DNA of 64,000 nucleotides from UBA9676 sp963730065 (lineage in GTDB: Bacteria > Actinomycetota > Actinomycetes > Streptosporangiales > Streptosporangiaceae), in NCBI GenBank assembly GCA_963730065.1, contig CAVSQL010000001.1, positions 62,001 through 126,000 on the forward strand. The letters run 5' to 3'. This document shows positions 44,133 to 53,029 of this stretch, piece by piece (the first letter of the stretch is position 1; each line of letters begins with the position of its first letter). A program made the position numbers and the translations under genes. The notes beneath the pieces were generated by a model. That model was given only the letters and a program-made list of their open reading frames with translations, was not told the DNA's origin and ran no database searches.

Positions 44133-45143
44133 TCAGGCGGACGGGGTGACGATGACCTTCAGGCCGGTGCGGGCGACCGCGGCGGCCATCGCTTCCGGCG
44201 CCTTGGCCAGGCCGAACCGGCCGGTGACGAGGGAGGCGAGTTCCACCTGGCCGCCCGCGGCGAGCCCGATCGCCCGCGGATAGACGTCGTTCATCCGGCG
44301 GACCATGGCGATGGTGAGGCCTTTGCGGCGGGCGGCCGACGCCGGGAAGGTGATCTGGTCGCTGGCGGGAATGCCGCCGAGCACCACCCGCCCGCCGGGC
44401 CGCGTGGCCATCATCGCCAGCGGCACCGCCTCGTCGGTGCCCGCCATCTCGAATGCCACGTCGGCCCCTTCCCCGGTGGCCTCCCAGAGGTCGGCGGGGG
44501 CCTGGATGCCCGCCGGATCGAGGGCGGCGGAGGCGCCGAACCTCGTGGCGGCGGCCCGCCGGTGCGGCAGCGGGTCGAACGCGGCGATCAGGCCCGCCCC
44601 GGCCGCCCGCAGCACCTGGATCAGCAGCAGCCCGATCGGGCCGCAGCCCACGACCGCGGTGGCGGCGCCGAGCCGGACGTGGCCGAGGTCGAGTGCGTGG
44701 ATGGCGACGCCGAGCGGCTCGAGCACCGCCCCGTCGGCGTCGGTGAGGTTGCCCGGCAGCGGGTGCAGCAGGTGCTCCGGCCAGGCCATGAACTCGCGCA
44801 TCGCCCCGTCCTGGCTGCCGTGGCCCGCGAACTGGATGCGGGTGCAGAGATTGCGGTAGCCGTCGCGGCAGGGCCGGCAGGTGCCGCACCAGATGGCCGG
44901 GTCGATCGCCACCCGCTCACCGCGGCGGGGGCCGTCCTCGATCACGCCGGCGGCCTCATGCCCGAGCACCAGCGGCCGGGTCAGGATCGCGTCCCCGATC
45001 CCGCCCTCGCCCCACCAGTGCAGGTCCGAGCCGCAGATGCCGACCGCGGTCACCCGCACCAGGCTCATCCCCGGGCCGGGCTCGGGCACCGGCTCGTCTT
45101 CCAGCCGGAGATCTCCGGCCGCATGCAATCGCGCCGCCTTCAT
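44133..45143 (-). CDS. Zinc-dependent medium-chain dehydrogenase (sorbitol/idonate dehydrogenase-like)
   Basis: A 336-residue MDR protein that would oxidise a polyol or sugar acid with NAD(P)+. Catalytic zinc ligands are in GICGSDLH and LGHEAAG; the structural zinc site WCGTCRPCRDGYRNLC has all four cysteines; the Rossmann glycines are in VVGCGPIGLLLIQ. It lies 78 bases downstream of the NuoF-like gene in the same direction, so it may feed reducing power into that redox pair, which is inference. It is convergent with hicA, 2 bases apart. Confidence 0.85.
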   Translation of the reverse strand: MKAARLHAAGDLRLEDEPVPEPGPGMSLVRVTAVGICGSDLHWWGEGGIGDAILTRPLVLGHEAAGVIEDGPRRGERVAIDPAIWCGTCRPCRDGYRNLCTRIQFAGHGSQDGAMREFMAWPEHLLHPLPGNLTDADGAVLEPLGVAIHALDLGHVRLGAATAVVGCGPIGLLLIQVLRAAGAGLIAAFDPLPHRRAAATRFGASAALDPAGIQAPADLWEATGEGADVAFEMAGTDEAVPLAMMATRPGGRVVLGGIPASDQITFPASAARRKGLTIAMVRRMNDVYPRAIGLAAGGQVELASLVTGRFGLAKAPEAMAAAVARTGLKVIVTPSA

Positions 45144-45221
45144 GCGCCCTGGCCTTTCCTGCTCCCCAGCCAGCCTAGGGGTGCTGCGGAGGGGGCACGC
45201 GGGAGCCGGGGCACGCCGGCG

Positions 45222-46760
45222 TCAGGCCAGGAGCACGCCGCGCACGGGCGGGGCCCCGCCGGGGGGCAGCGCGGCCGGCGCCGGGGGCGGATCCACCGGC
45301 TCGAGCCGCAGCGCCAGGGCCGGGCACATCTGCACCGCCTGGGCCGCGTCCTGGACCAGCCAGAACGGCACCGGCATGTCCAGGAAGACCGGGAAACCCT
45401 GGGAATCGAGCTGCACCAGCTCGGGCACCAGCCGGCTGCACAGGCCGTGTCCCTGGCATCTGGTCCAGTCCACCGTCAGGCGGGCCTCGTTGTGCTCGGG
45501 ATCGAGCGGCAGGATGCCGAGCACCGGCCGGCCGCAGCCGCCGCGGAACACGTGAGCGGCCATGTCGTCCGTGAACACGTCCATGGCCGAGAAAACGAAC
45601 CTGGACGTCCCGTCCGGGTGGTTGCAGGCCCCCCGGCCACGCACCGCCGACGCGGCGCGGCGCGCGGTGTCCAGCGCGTCCATTCCTCCCGAGCCCTCGG
45701 CCAGGGCGCTCAGCGAGCGTGCGATGCCCGGGAGGCCCAGCTGGCACGGGCCGCACTGGCCCGATGACTCCTTGGCCAGGTAGCGCGCGATCCGCGCCAC
45801 CTCCCCCACCGGGCAGGTTCCCTCGCCTAGCGGCAGCACGATCCCGGCCCCGAGCGCGCCGCCCGCCGCCTCCAGCCCGGCCCGTGAGACCGGGACGTCG
45901 TAGGCGATGTCGCGCGGCAGCCATTTCCCGTGATAGCCGCCCACCAGAACCCCATCGGCGACCCTCGCTCCGCAGATGTCGAGCACCGCGCCCAGGGGCA
46001 CCCCGGTGGGGACCTCGACGACCGCGGGCCGGGACACCGATCCGCCCACGGTCAGCAGCACGGTGCCCGGCTCGGCGGGGAGGCCGGCCGAGGCGTAGCA
46101 GTCGGGGCCGAGCAAGGAGAGCACGGCCAGCTGCGCGAAGGTCTCCGCGTTGGACAGCAGGGTGGGCAGGCTGTCCACGCCGCTGTCGCTGGCCCGCCGC
46201 TTGCGCCCGGGCGGCAGAGCCGCCTTGCCGTTGACCGCGTTGACGAGGGCGCCGCCCTCGCCCGACACGAACCTGTCCGGCACCTCGACCACCCGGACCA
46301 GGGCATTCAGCTCCGGCTCGGCCCTGACCGCCTCGGTGACCGACCGGGAGACCGGCCCCGCGCCCGCCACCCCCACCACGATCTCCTTCGCGCCCAGGGC
46401 CCGGCAGGCCAGGAGCGCGCCACCGAGGACGAGATAGGGCGACCGGAGGAGAAGCATCGCGTCCTTGACGCTGCCGGGCTCACCTTCTGCCCCGTTGACC
46501 AGGATCACCGTCCTGCGCCTGCGGGCGGTGGCCGAGTCCATGACGGCCCGCAGCTTGCGGGCGAAGGGGAACGCGGCCCCGCCACGGCCCCGCAGATCGA
46601 CACGCTCGGCCGCCTCGACCAGCTGCCTGGCCGTCATCCGCTGCATCGGGCCGAATATCTGCTGATGGGTGGCCAGGTCGATGCGCGCGAAGCGGTCGAG
46701 CCCCGCGGTCAGACGGGCCTGCGAAATCCGCATCACCTCAGGCAGCGTGCGGGGACTCAC
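45222..46760 (-). CDS. NuoF-like flavoprotein fused to a C-terminal ferredoxin domain
   Basis: A 512-residue cytosolic electron-transfer protein. The N-terminal part matches the complex I 51-kDa subunit: FMN/NADH loop GRGGAAFPFARKL, GAEGEPGSVKDAM, a SLBB-like region and the iron-sulfur helix. The cluster motif reads ESSGQCGPC where NuoF has ESCGxCxPC, so the first cysteine ligand is serine; the fourth is in RGACNHP. The last 80 residues form a single-cluster ferredoxin (CQGHGLC, later CP) of the 3Fe-4S type seen with P450s. The GTG start overlaps the TGA of the upstream cytochrome b gene. It likely couples NAD(P)H to a membrane haem protein. Confidence 0.8.
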   Translation of the reverse strand: MSPRTLPEVMRISQARLTAGLDRFARIDLATHQQIFGPMQRMTARQLVEAAERVDLRGRGGAAFPFARKLRAVMDSATARRRRTVILVNGAEGEPGSVKDAMLLLRSPYLVLGGALLACRALGAKEIVVGVAGAGPVSRSVTEAVRAEPELNALVRVVEVPDRFVSGEGGALVNAVNGKAALPPGRKRRASDSGVDSLPTLLSNAETFAQLAVLSLLGPDCYASAGLPAEPGTVLLTVGGSVSRPAVVEVPTGVPLGAVLDICGARVADGVLVGGYHGKWLPRDIAYDVPVSRAGLEAAGGALGAGIVLPLGEGTCPVGEVARIARYLAKESSGQCGPCQLGLPGIARSLSALAEGSGGMDALDTARRAASAVRGRGACNHPDGTSRFVFSAMDVFTDDMAAHVFRGGCGRPVLGILPLDPEHNEARLTVDWTRCQGHGLCSRLVPELVQLDSQGFPVFLDMPVPFWLVQDAAQAVQMCPALALRLEPVDPPPAPAALPPGGAPPVRGVLLA

Positions 46761-48126
46761 CGGGTCCAGCCGGGGCGGGAGGCATCGGCATGCGGATAAC
46801 CCCAGCCGGGACCGGGGCCGTCATCCTCCTCGTCATCCCATTCGGGGTCATCGTCCTCGGCGAGCTCGCCGGAGTCGTCATCTTCAGCGTCGAGATACTC
46901 GCCATCGAGGTACTCAGCATCGGCCCACTCGGGGTCCTCGTCCTCGTCATCCGGCCCGTGGTAGTAATCCGCTGCGTCATCCGGGCCGGGGTAGTCATCG
47001 TCACCGGCGGCGTACTGGGGGAAAGCCGGCATGCCGAGCGGGGGGGAGGGCGGGGGCTGAGGCAGGCCGCCCGGAGGCACGGACATACGGCCCGGAGGCA
47101 TCGGCATCCCCCGCGGTGGCATGGGCATACCGCCCGGGGGGACAGACGTGCTGCCCGGACGCACGGGCATACCGCGCGGAGGCGTTGACATGCCGCGCGG
47201 GGGGGTGGGCATACCGCCTGGAGGCACGGGCATACCGCGCGGGGGGGTGGACATGCCGTGGGCCGGGGCGGGCGGAAGGGCCAGCGGTGGCCGGGCGACC
47301 GCCCTCGGATACGCGCGAGCGGGCTCTATCTGGGCGACCGATCCCCCGGGCAGCCACGCGCCCCCACCCCCGGCGCTCAGCCAGGGCGGCGCGGCCGGAA
47401 CCGGGCTGCCCGCCGTCTCCTGCACCCGCGCGGCCATGACCAGCCGGGTGATGAGCGCGAGCCCGACCGCTGCCACGCATGCCCCATAGCTCCAGTCCAC
47501 ATAGGGTTTGGCCGTGCGGCCGTCGAGCAGCCCGTGCAGAATGCCCAGCGGCCAGGCCAGGTAGGCGACGGCGTGCAGGGCGCGCCACATCCAGGTCGGG
47601 CGGAGGGTGGCAAACCGCCCGCGCATGATCCCCGTCACCAGGACCAGCAGGAACAGGTCCGACGCGATCGTGCCCATGCCCAGGTAGAGGGCGCGCCGCT
47701 CGCCGAGGAAGGGCACCACGGCATCGACGGGATGCGAGCGCCCGGCGATTATCTCCGTCACGATGTGGATCACCAGGAAGCCCACGGCGCCGAACGAGAC
47801 GGCGCGGTGCACCGCCTGGGCGATGATCCGGCGGTTCGGGGTCATGATGATGCGGTCGGCCGCGAGCAGGCCGGCCCCACCGCCGCGGTGAGCCCGATAA
47901 GCGCGAACACTCCAGCATAAAAAAGCAGGAAGTGCATGACCGCCATATCGATGGTGTGGCCGGGACCGGTCATTCCGGCGACGGCTAGCGCACCAGTAAA
48001 ACCAACCACGCCAAAACAAATGGCGAGCGCCCACTGGCCGGTGGGCCTTCCGCGTGCCATCGGGTGGCGGCTGCCGTACCGGCCAGGACGCGAACGTCCG
48101 CCGGAACGGCCACGCCCCAACGACAC
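46757..48126 (-). pseudogene. Membrane cytochrome b-like (ferric-reductase-type) protein, frameshifted
   Basis: The start is GTG 48126 after GGAGGGA. Helices 1-2 (QWALAICFGVVGFTGALAV and MHFLLFYAGVFALIGLTA) are in one frame, which is lost at CCCC 47874-47877 (plus strand). The rest continues in the next frame: GAGLLAADRIIM, then helices with paired histidines (QAVHRAVSF, LVIHIVTEI, RALHAVAYL, GILHGLLDG), as in ferric-reductase-like haem b domains. One extra base in that run joins them as AAVGAGLLAADR. A cytoplasmic tail of about 190 residues follows, with GMP/PP repeats and then a very acidic end (DDEDEDPEW). It overlaps the NuoF-like gene by 4 bases, so both act together. Probably functional if the missing base is a sequencing error. 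Confidence 0.7.
47065..47260 (-). repeat. Tandem 21-base repeats coding for GMPxPPx heptapeptides
   Basis: About nine imperfect copies of a 21-base unit in the cytochrome b-like gene. They encode heptads such as GMPVPPG, GMPTPPR and GMSTPPR, a proline-rich linker between the membrane domain and the acidic tail. Similar low-complexity linkers tether redox domains or bind partners; function here unknown. Confidence 0.7.
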
Positions 48127-48356
48127 ACTTCCCTCCGGCGGGTTAAAGGTTTGGTAAAAGCACGTTAAAGCAAGCTATGTGCTGTTAACCAGAGAATGCG
48201 GGCATAGGCATAATTCAGCGGGTCTCGGGCCCCCACCGGCATGCCGATAACGATCGTATCGCGGTGGAATCTGCGCCGCCAACGGTTCGCATATAGAAAC
48301 TACTGTTACGTCACGTTTCCCCACGTGAGCGGGGGTGCAGATGTGGCCAGATGTGG
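48127..48356 (-). promoter_or_regulatory. AT-richer promoter region of the redox operon
   Basis: The 230 bases upstream of the cytochrome b gene contain TTAAA-rich sequence (48140-48195), an inverted repeat TCACGT / ACGTGA (48311-48328, 6-base spacer) and a 10-base direct repeat AGATGTGGCC/AGATGTGGTC near 48340-48360. No gene is recognised here. The minus-strand operon promoter probably lies at 48140-48200. Confidence 0.4.
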
Positions 48357-49343
48357 TCAGGCGGACGCTGGTGACCTGGCTGACGCAATGGCGGCCGGCA
48401 GGTACGCCACCGTCACCGGCAGATGATCGGACGCCCGGCGGGTGAGGCCGGTGTCGGTCACCCAGTGGGCGCGCAGCGCCGGGATCACCTCGGGCGTGAC
48501 CCGGATCGCGTCGATCCGCCGCCTGACCCCCCGGGCCGCGAACGGGTCGCCGGGGTAGTGGCCGGCCGTCGGCTGCCAGGGCGCGCGCAGCACGGCCGCC
48601 GCATCGTGCAGCCCGCCGGCCCAGAGCACCTCACCGGCGGCGAGGTCCACCCGGTGCCGCCGCCGCCCCTGCTCGTCGTAGTCCCATTCGCACTGGTGGA
48701 CCAGGGGCTCGAACCAGTCCACCGCGGCGAACGGGTCGGCGGGCTCGTACAGCTCCCACCGCCCGGTGCCCGGGTCACGGACCCGGTCGGCCCCCTGGCC
48801 GTTCCAGTCCGCCCCGACCAGCGCCGGCACCCGGGCGCCCGGACCGCCGGTCCGGGCCAGGTTCGCCACCACGATCTCGTTCTGGTCCACCCGTATTTTC
48901 TTGCCAAACGGCGGTGCGTGGTACACCGCGTGCCGCACCGCCGGCCCGCCGACGTCCAGGGTGACGCAGCCCAGGGCGTGCCAGAAATCCGCGTTGCGGC
49001 TGCGGAACGTCCCCGGCACCGGCTCGATGCCGGGCCGCCACAGCAGGCCGAGGTGGTAGCCCCGCGCTCCCGGGCACAGCGCGGGCGCTATCTCGCCGCC
49101 CGGGCCGTCCACCAGGCAGCGCAGGCCGGTGTCGTCGGCGAGCCGCCGCAGCAGCTGGCTGGCCGCCGGGATGCCGGGCGCGCAGATCTCCTGGACGGCG
49201 AGCACGTCGGTGTGCAGCGCCCGGATCGACTCGGCCACCGCGGCGTAGTGCTCGGTGCCGCTGGCCGAGTCTTCGGCGCCCAGGTCGAGCAGGTTATAGG
49301 TGGTGAACAGCACCGACCCCGGCGCCAGGCCGGGCCCGCCCAC
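48357..49343 (-). CDS. Endonuclease/exonuclease/phosphatase (EEP) family protein
   Basis: A 328-residue metal-dependent EEP-fold protein. Landmarks: TTYNLLDLG with the first metal-site Asn, LAVQEICAPG with the metal-binding Glu, LVGADWNGQGADR (Asp/Asn pair) and ASDHLPVTVAY with the C-terminal catalytic Asp-His. I chose the GTG at 49343, with GGAGGG upstream, because the longer frame would overlap asd. It lies 16 bases after asd in the same direction and is probably part of the lysC-asd transcript. It could cut DNA or hydrolyse phosphoesters; no signal peptide is seen. Confidence 0.8.
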   Translation of the reverse strand: MGGPGLAPGSVLFTTYNLLDLGAEDSASGTEHYAAVAESIRALHTDVLAVQEICAPGIPAASQLLRRLADDTGLRCLVDGPGGEIAPALCPGARGYHLGLLWRPGIEPVPGTFRSRNADFWHALGCVTLDVGGPAVRHAVYHAPPFGKKIRVDQNEIVVANLARTGGPGARVPALVGADWNGQGADRVRDPGTGRWELYEPADPFAAVDWFEPLVHQCEWDYDEQGRRRHRVDLAAGEVLWAGGLHDAAAVLRAPWQPTAGHYPGDPFAARGVRRRIDAIRVTPEVIPALRAHWVTDTGLTRRASDHLPVTVAYLPAAIASARSPASA

Positions 49344-49359
49344 GTCCCCCGCCCTCCGG

Positions 49360-50433
49360 TCAGCGGGCCGTGAGTTCCGCGGCGACGAGCTCGGCGATTT
49401 GCGCGGTGTTGAGCGCGGCGCCCTTGCGGAGGTTGTCGCCGCAGACGAAGAACTCGACCGCATGGGGGTCGTCCAGCGACCGGCGCACCCGGCCCACCCA
49501 GGTCGGGTCGGTCCCTACCACGTCGGCCGGGGTGGGGAACTCGGCCCGCCCCGGGTCATCGTTAAGCACCACGCCGGGGGCGCGGCTCAGCGCGCGCTGC
49601 GCACCTTCCCGGGTGACCTCGCGGCTGAACACCGCGTGCGCGGCCACCGCGTGGGTGGTGACCACCGGCACCCGGACGCAGGTCGCGTGGACCTTGAGCC
49701 CGGGCAGGCCGAGGATCTTCCGCGACTCGCTGCGGATCTTGAGTTCCTCCGATGACCAGCCGTCGGCCTTGAGCGAGCCCGCGAACGGGACCACGTTGAG
49801 GGCCAGCGGGGCCGGGAACGGGCCGAAGTCGCCGACCGCGGCCCGCAGGTCACCGGCCCGCTGGCCGAGCATCCGCGAACCCGCGACCTTGTCCAGCTGC
49901 GCGTACAGGGTGTCGATCCCGGCCTGGCCGGCGCCGGACGCGGCCTGGTAGGAGGCGACGACCATCTCCTGCAGGCCGAACGCCCGGTGCAGCGCGCCCA
50001 CGGCGACAATCAGCGACAGCGTGGTGCAGTTCGGGTTGGCGATGATCCCCCGGGGCCGCCGGGCGGCCTGCTCCGGGTTGATCTCGGGGACCACCAGCGG
50101 GACGTCGGGGTCCATGCGAAACGCGCCCGAGTTGTCCACCACCACCGCGCCCCGCCCGGCCGCCACCGGCGCCCACTGCGCCGACACCTCGTCGGGCACG
50201 TCGAACATGGCGACGTCCACGCCGTCGAAGCAGTCCTCGGCCAGGGCCTGGACCTCCAGTTCCTGCCCCCGTACCCGCAGGCGCCGGCCCGCCGACCGCG
50301 GCGAGGCGATCAGCCGGATCTCCCCCCACACGTCGTCGCGGGTGGACAGCAGGTCGAGCATGACGGTCCCGACCGCCCCGGTCGCGCCGACCACCGCCAG
50401 GGACGGGCGGGCCCGGCCGGCTTGGCTGGTCAC
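49360..50433 (-). CDS. asd: Aspartate-semialdehyde dehydrogenase
   Basis: Reduces aspartyl phosphate to the semialdehyde, the second step towards lysine, threonine, methionine and diaminopimelate. The 357-residue protein has the NADP motif VVGATGAVGTVM, the active-site cysteine in ANPNCTT, and the catalytic-histidine region GLKVHATCVRVPV. The GTG start overlaps the TGA of lysC, the classic actinobacterial lysC-asd arrangement. Confidence 0.95.
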   Translation of the reverse strand: MTSQAGRARPSLAVVGATGAVGTVMLDLLSTRDDVWGEIRLIASPRSAGRRLRVRGQELEVQALAEDCFDGVDVAMFDVPDEVSAQWAPVAAGRGAVVVDNSGAFRMDPDVPLVVPEINPEQAARRPRGIIANPNCTTLSLIVAVGALHRAFGLQEMVVASYQAASGAGQAGIDTLYAQLDKVAGSRMLGQRAGDLRAAVGDFGPFPAPLALNVVPFAGSLKADGWSSEELKIRSESRKILGLPGLKVHATCVRVPVVTTHAVAAHAVFSREVTREGAQRALSRAPGVVLNDDPGRAEFPTPADVVGTDPTWVGRVRRSLDDPHAVEFFVCGDNLRKGAALNTAQIAELVAAELTAR

Positions 50434-51710
50434 CGGCCTGTCCCCCCGTACACGACCGCCTCCACCTCGTCGCCGTCCAGGTCGAACGCCTTGTGCACTG
50501 CGGCTACCGCGGCGTCCACGTCGTTCTGGTCCACCACGACCGAGATCCTGATCTCCGATGTGGAGATCATCTCGATGTTCACCCTGGCCTCGGCGAGCGC
50601 GCTGAAGAAGGTGGCGCTCACCCCCGGATGCGACTTCATCCCGGCGCCGACCAGGGACACCTTGCCGATCCGGTCGTCGTAGAGCAGGTTGCCGAAGCCG
50701 ATGTCCGACTGCGCCGCCCAGAGTGCGGCCAGCGCCGTCTCCCCGTCCGCGCGCGGCGCGGTGAAGGAGATGTCGGTGAGCCCGGTGGCGGCGGCGGAGA
50801 TGTTCTGCACGATCATGTCGATGTTGATCCCGGCGGCGGCGATGACCCGGAAGATCTTCGCCGCCTCGCCGATGACGTCCGGCACCCCAACGACCGTGAT
50901 CTTGGCCTCGGTGATGTCGCGCGGCACCCCGGAGATGATCGGCTGTTCCATTCCTGACTCCTCTTCCGGCCCCGGCCCGGTGCCGCTGACCCAGGTTCCC
51001 GTGCGCTGGCTGAACGAGGACCTGACGTGGATCGGCATGCCGTACCGGCGCGCGTACTCGACGCAGCGCAGCTGCAGCACCTTCGTGCCGCAGGCGGCCA
51101 TCTCCATCATTTCCTCGTAGCTGATCGCCGGGATCCGCCGGGCGGTCGGCACGATCCGCGGGTCGGCGGTGAACACGCCGTCCACGTCGGTGTAGATCTC
51201 GCAGACGTCGGCCTCGAGGGCGGCGGCCAGCGCCACCGCGGTCGTGTCCGAGCCGCCCCGCCCCAGCGTCGTGATGTCCTTCCCGTTCTGGGACACGCCC
51301 TGGAAGCCGGCCACGATCGGGATGTGGCCCTCGTCCAGCGCGCTGGCGATCCGGCCCGGGGTCAATTTGATGATCCGCGCCCTGCCGTGCGTGTCATCGG
51401 TGATCACCCCCGCCTGGGACCCGGTGAACGAGCGCGCGCTCAGGCCCAGGTTGGCGATCGCCATCGCCAGCAGCGCCATCGAGATCCGCTCGCCTGCGGT
51501 CAGGAGCATGTCGAGCTCCCGGGCCGGCGGCAACGGGCTGACCCGCTTGGCCAGATCGTGCAGGTCGTCGGTAGTGTCGCCCATCGCGGACACCACCGCG
51601 ACCACCGAATGGCCCGCCTTGCGGCTGGCGACGATGCGCTGCGCCACCCGCTTGATGCCATCGGCGTTGGCCACCGACGACCCACCGTATTTCTGGACGA
51701 CAAGCGCCAC
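50430..51710 (-). CDS. lysC: Aspartate kinase
   Basis: Phosphorylates L-aspartate, the first step of the aspartate family of amino acids. The 426-residue alpha subunit has the kinase start VQKYGGSSVAN, the substrate region FTGSQAGVITDD, and two C-terminal ACT domains (about 265-420) that bind feedback inhibitors. The start is GTG. An internal start with its own ribosome site gives the beta subunit, as in other actinobacteria. The gene overlaps asd. Confidence 0.95.
   Translation of the reverse strand: MALVVQKYGGSSVANADGIKRVAQRIVASRKAGHSVVAVVSAMGDTTDDLHDLAKRVSPLPPARELDMLLTAGERISMALLAMAIANLGLSARSFTGSQAGVITDDTHGRARIIKLTPGRIASALDEGHIPIVAGFQGVSQNGKDITTLGRGGSDTTAVALAAALEADVCEIYTDVDGVFTADPRIVPTARRIPAISYEEMMEMAACGTKVLQLRCVEYARRYGMPIHVRSSFSQRTGTWVSGTGPGPEEESGMEQPIISGVPRDITEAKITVVGVPDVIGEAAKIFRVIAAAGINIDMIVQNISAAATGLTDISFTAPRADGETALAALWAAQSDIGFGNLLYDDRIGKVSLVGAGMKSHPGVSATFFSALAEARVNIEMISTSEIRISVVVDQNDVDAAVAAVHKAFDLDGDEVEAVVYGGTGR
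50949..50966 (-). promoter_or_regulatory. Internal ribosome site and start of the aspartate kinase beta subunit
   Basis: GAGGAG (50963-50958) stands 6 bases before an in-frame ATG at 50951 (MEQPIISGV). Translation from here gives a 173-residue ACT-domain beta subunit, as known for alpha2-beta2 aspartate kinases. Confidence 0.75.
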
Positions 51711-51813
51711 CGGCGCGCCGCTCCTCCCGCTATGGGCTGCTGGCGGCTTGAGTGTACCTACCGGGCCGGGGGAACTCCTCCGGGTTTCCCGTCCGCACGG
51801 CGGAAGGGCGGAT

Positions 51814-52383
51814 CTAGCCGGGGGTGACCTCCTCGGCCACGTCGAGCAGGGCGTGGGCCACGATGGCGTGCAGCGCGCGCAGCGCCGCCCCGGCCTGCGT
51901 GCCCCAGTGGTTGACGTAGGAGTACTGCCACCACCACAGCGCCTCCAGCAACCGGCCCGCCTCGTAGTGCTGGAGCCCGTGGATGAGGTCCGCCGCCACC
52001 GCCGCGAGATCGTCCGAGAGCCGGAAACGGGTCGGGCGGGAGTCCGCGTAGGGGTCGAACAGTTCCGCGTACTCGTCGCACGCCGCCAGTCGCTGCGCGA
52101 GCCCGGTCCGCAGGACGTCCAGATCCGGGTCGGCGCCGACGTCGGGCTCCCAGTTGCCGGGCGGGATCACGTCCTTGCTCGCGCCCAGCTGCGCCCCCGC
52201 CAGCAGGATCTGTGACACCTCGAGCAGCAGCAGCGGCACCAGCTCGTCGCCGCCTTCGCCGGTGGCCAGCGCGCCTACCCCGTCCAGGAAGTCCCGGGCC
52301 TGGGCGGCGACCCGTTCGGCGAGCGGCTGCCAGCCGTCGCCCGATCCGGCCCCGTGCTGCCCCGGGGCCGCTGCGCTATACAT
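51814..52383 (-). CDS. DUF5063 domain protein
   Basis: A 189-residue helical protein of the DUF5063 family, which in actinomycetes is nearly always next to recR. Recognisable stretches: QARDFLDGVGALATGEGGDE and LIHGLQHYEAGRLLEALWWWQ. Function unknown; the pairing with recR suggests a role in DNA repair or replication, but that is only context. The ATG at 52383 lies inside the end of recR (8-base overlap). Confidence 0.8.
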   Translation of the reverse strand: MYSAAAPGQHGAGSGDGWQPLAERVAAQARDFLDGVGALATGEGGDELVPLLLLEVSQILLAGAQLGASKDVIPPGNWEPDVGADPDLDVLRTGLAQRLAACDEYAELFDPYADSRPTRFRLSDDLAAVAADLIHGLQHYEAGRLLEALWWWQYSYVNHWGTQAGAALRALHAIVAHALLDVAEEVTPG

Positions 52384-52975
52384 CAAGCAGCCTCCGTCCT
52401 TCGAACGCGCGCCCGAGAGTCACCTCGTCCGCGTACTCCAGGTCCCCCCCGACCGGAAGCCCACTCGCCGGCCTGGTCACCCGCAGCCCCAGCGGCTTGA
52501 CCAGCCGGGCCAGATAGGTCGCGGTCGCCTCCCCCTCCAGGTTGGGGTCGGTCGCGAGGATCAGCTCGGTGACGCCGCCGTCGGACAGCCGCGCCATCAG
52601 TTCCCTGGTCCGCAGGTCTTCCGGGCCGATCCCGTCGATGGGACTGATCGCCCCGCCCAGGACATGGTAGCGGCCGCGGAATTCGCGGATTTTCTCAATC
52701 GCAGCCACGTCTTTCGGCTCTTCGACCACGCAGATCACCGAGAGGTCACGGCGGGGGTCCCGGCATATCCGGCACTCCTCCTCCTCGGCCACGTTGCCGC
52801 ATACCCGGCAGAACCGCACCCGCTCGGTGACCTCGACCAGCACCGCGGCGAGGCGCCGCACGTCGGCCGGATCGGTGCCCAGCAGGTGGAAAGCGATGCG
52901 CTGGGCGCTCTTGGGCCCGACGCCGGGCAGCCGGCCGAGCTCGTCGATGAGGCTCTGGACCACGCCTTCGTACAC
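52376..52975 (-). CDS. recR: Recombination protein RecR
   Basis: Part of the RecFOR pathway, loading RecA at single-strand gaps. The 199-residue protein has the N-terminal helix-hairpin-helix (LGRLPGVGPKSAQRIAFHLL), the four-cysteine zinc finger (CRVCGNVAEEEECRIC) and the TOPRIM domain (ICVVEEPKDVAAIEK, then ATDPNLEGEATATYLA). The start is GTG. It follows ybaB and precedes the DUF5063 gene. Confidence 0.95.
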   Translation of the reverse strand: MYEGVVQSLIDELGRLPGVGPKSAQRIAFHLLGTDPADVRRLAAVLVEVTERVRFCRVCGNVAEEEECRICRDPRRDLSVICVVEEPKDVAAIEKIREFRGRYHVLGGAISPIDGIGPEDLRTRELMARLSDGGVTELILATDPNLEGEATATYLARLVKPLGLRVTRPASGLPVGGDLEYADEVTLGRAFEGRRLLDV

Positions 52976-53029
52976 GTCAGGCCCTCACGGTCCGGGTCCC
53001 GCCGGGCCGGGCGGGCCACGCTGGGTTGA

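Noticed and set aside
47035..47280. Possible CRISPR array suggested by regular repeats
   Set aside because: The 21-base repeats are tandem without spacers and encode in-frame heptapeptides of the cytochrome b tail; no cas genes nearby.
48241..48426. 61-codon frame in the promoter region of the redox operon
   Set aside because: No ribosome site and its end overlaps the 3' end of the EEP gene on the other strand.
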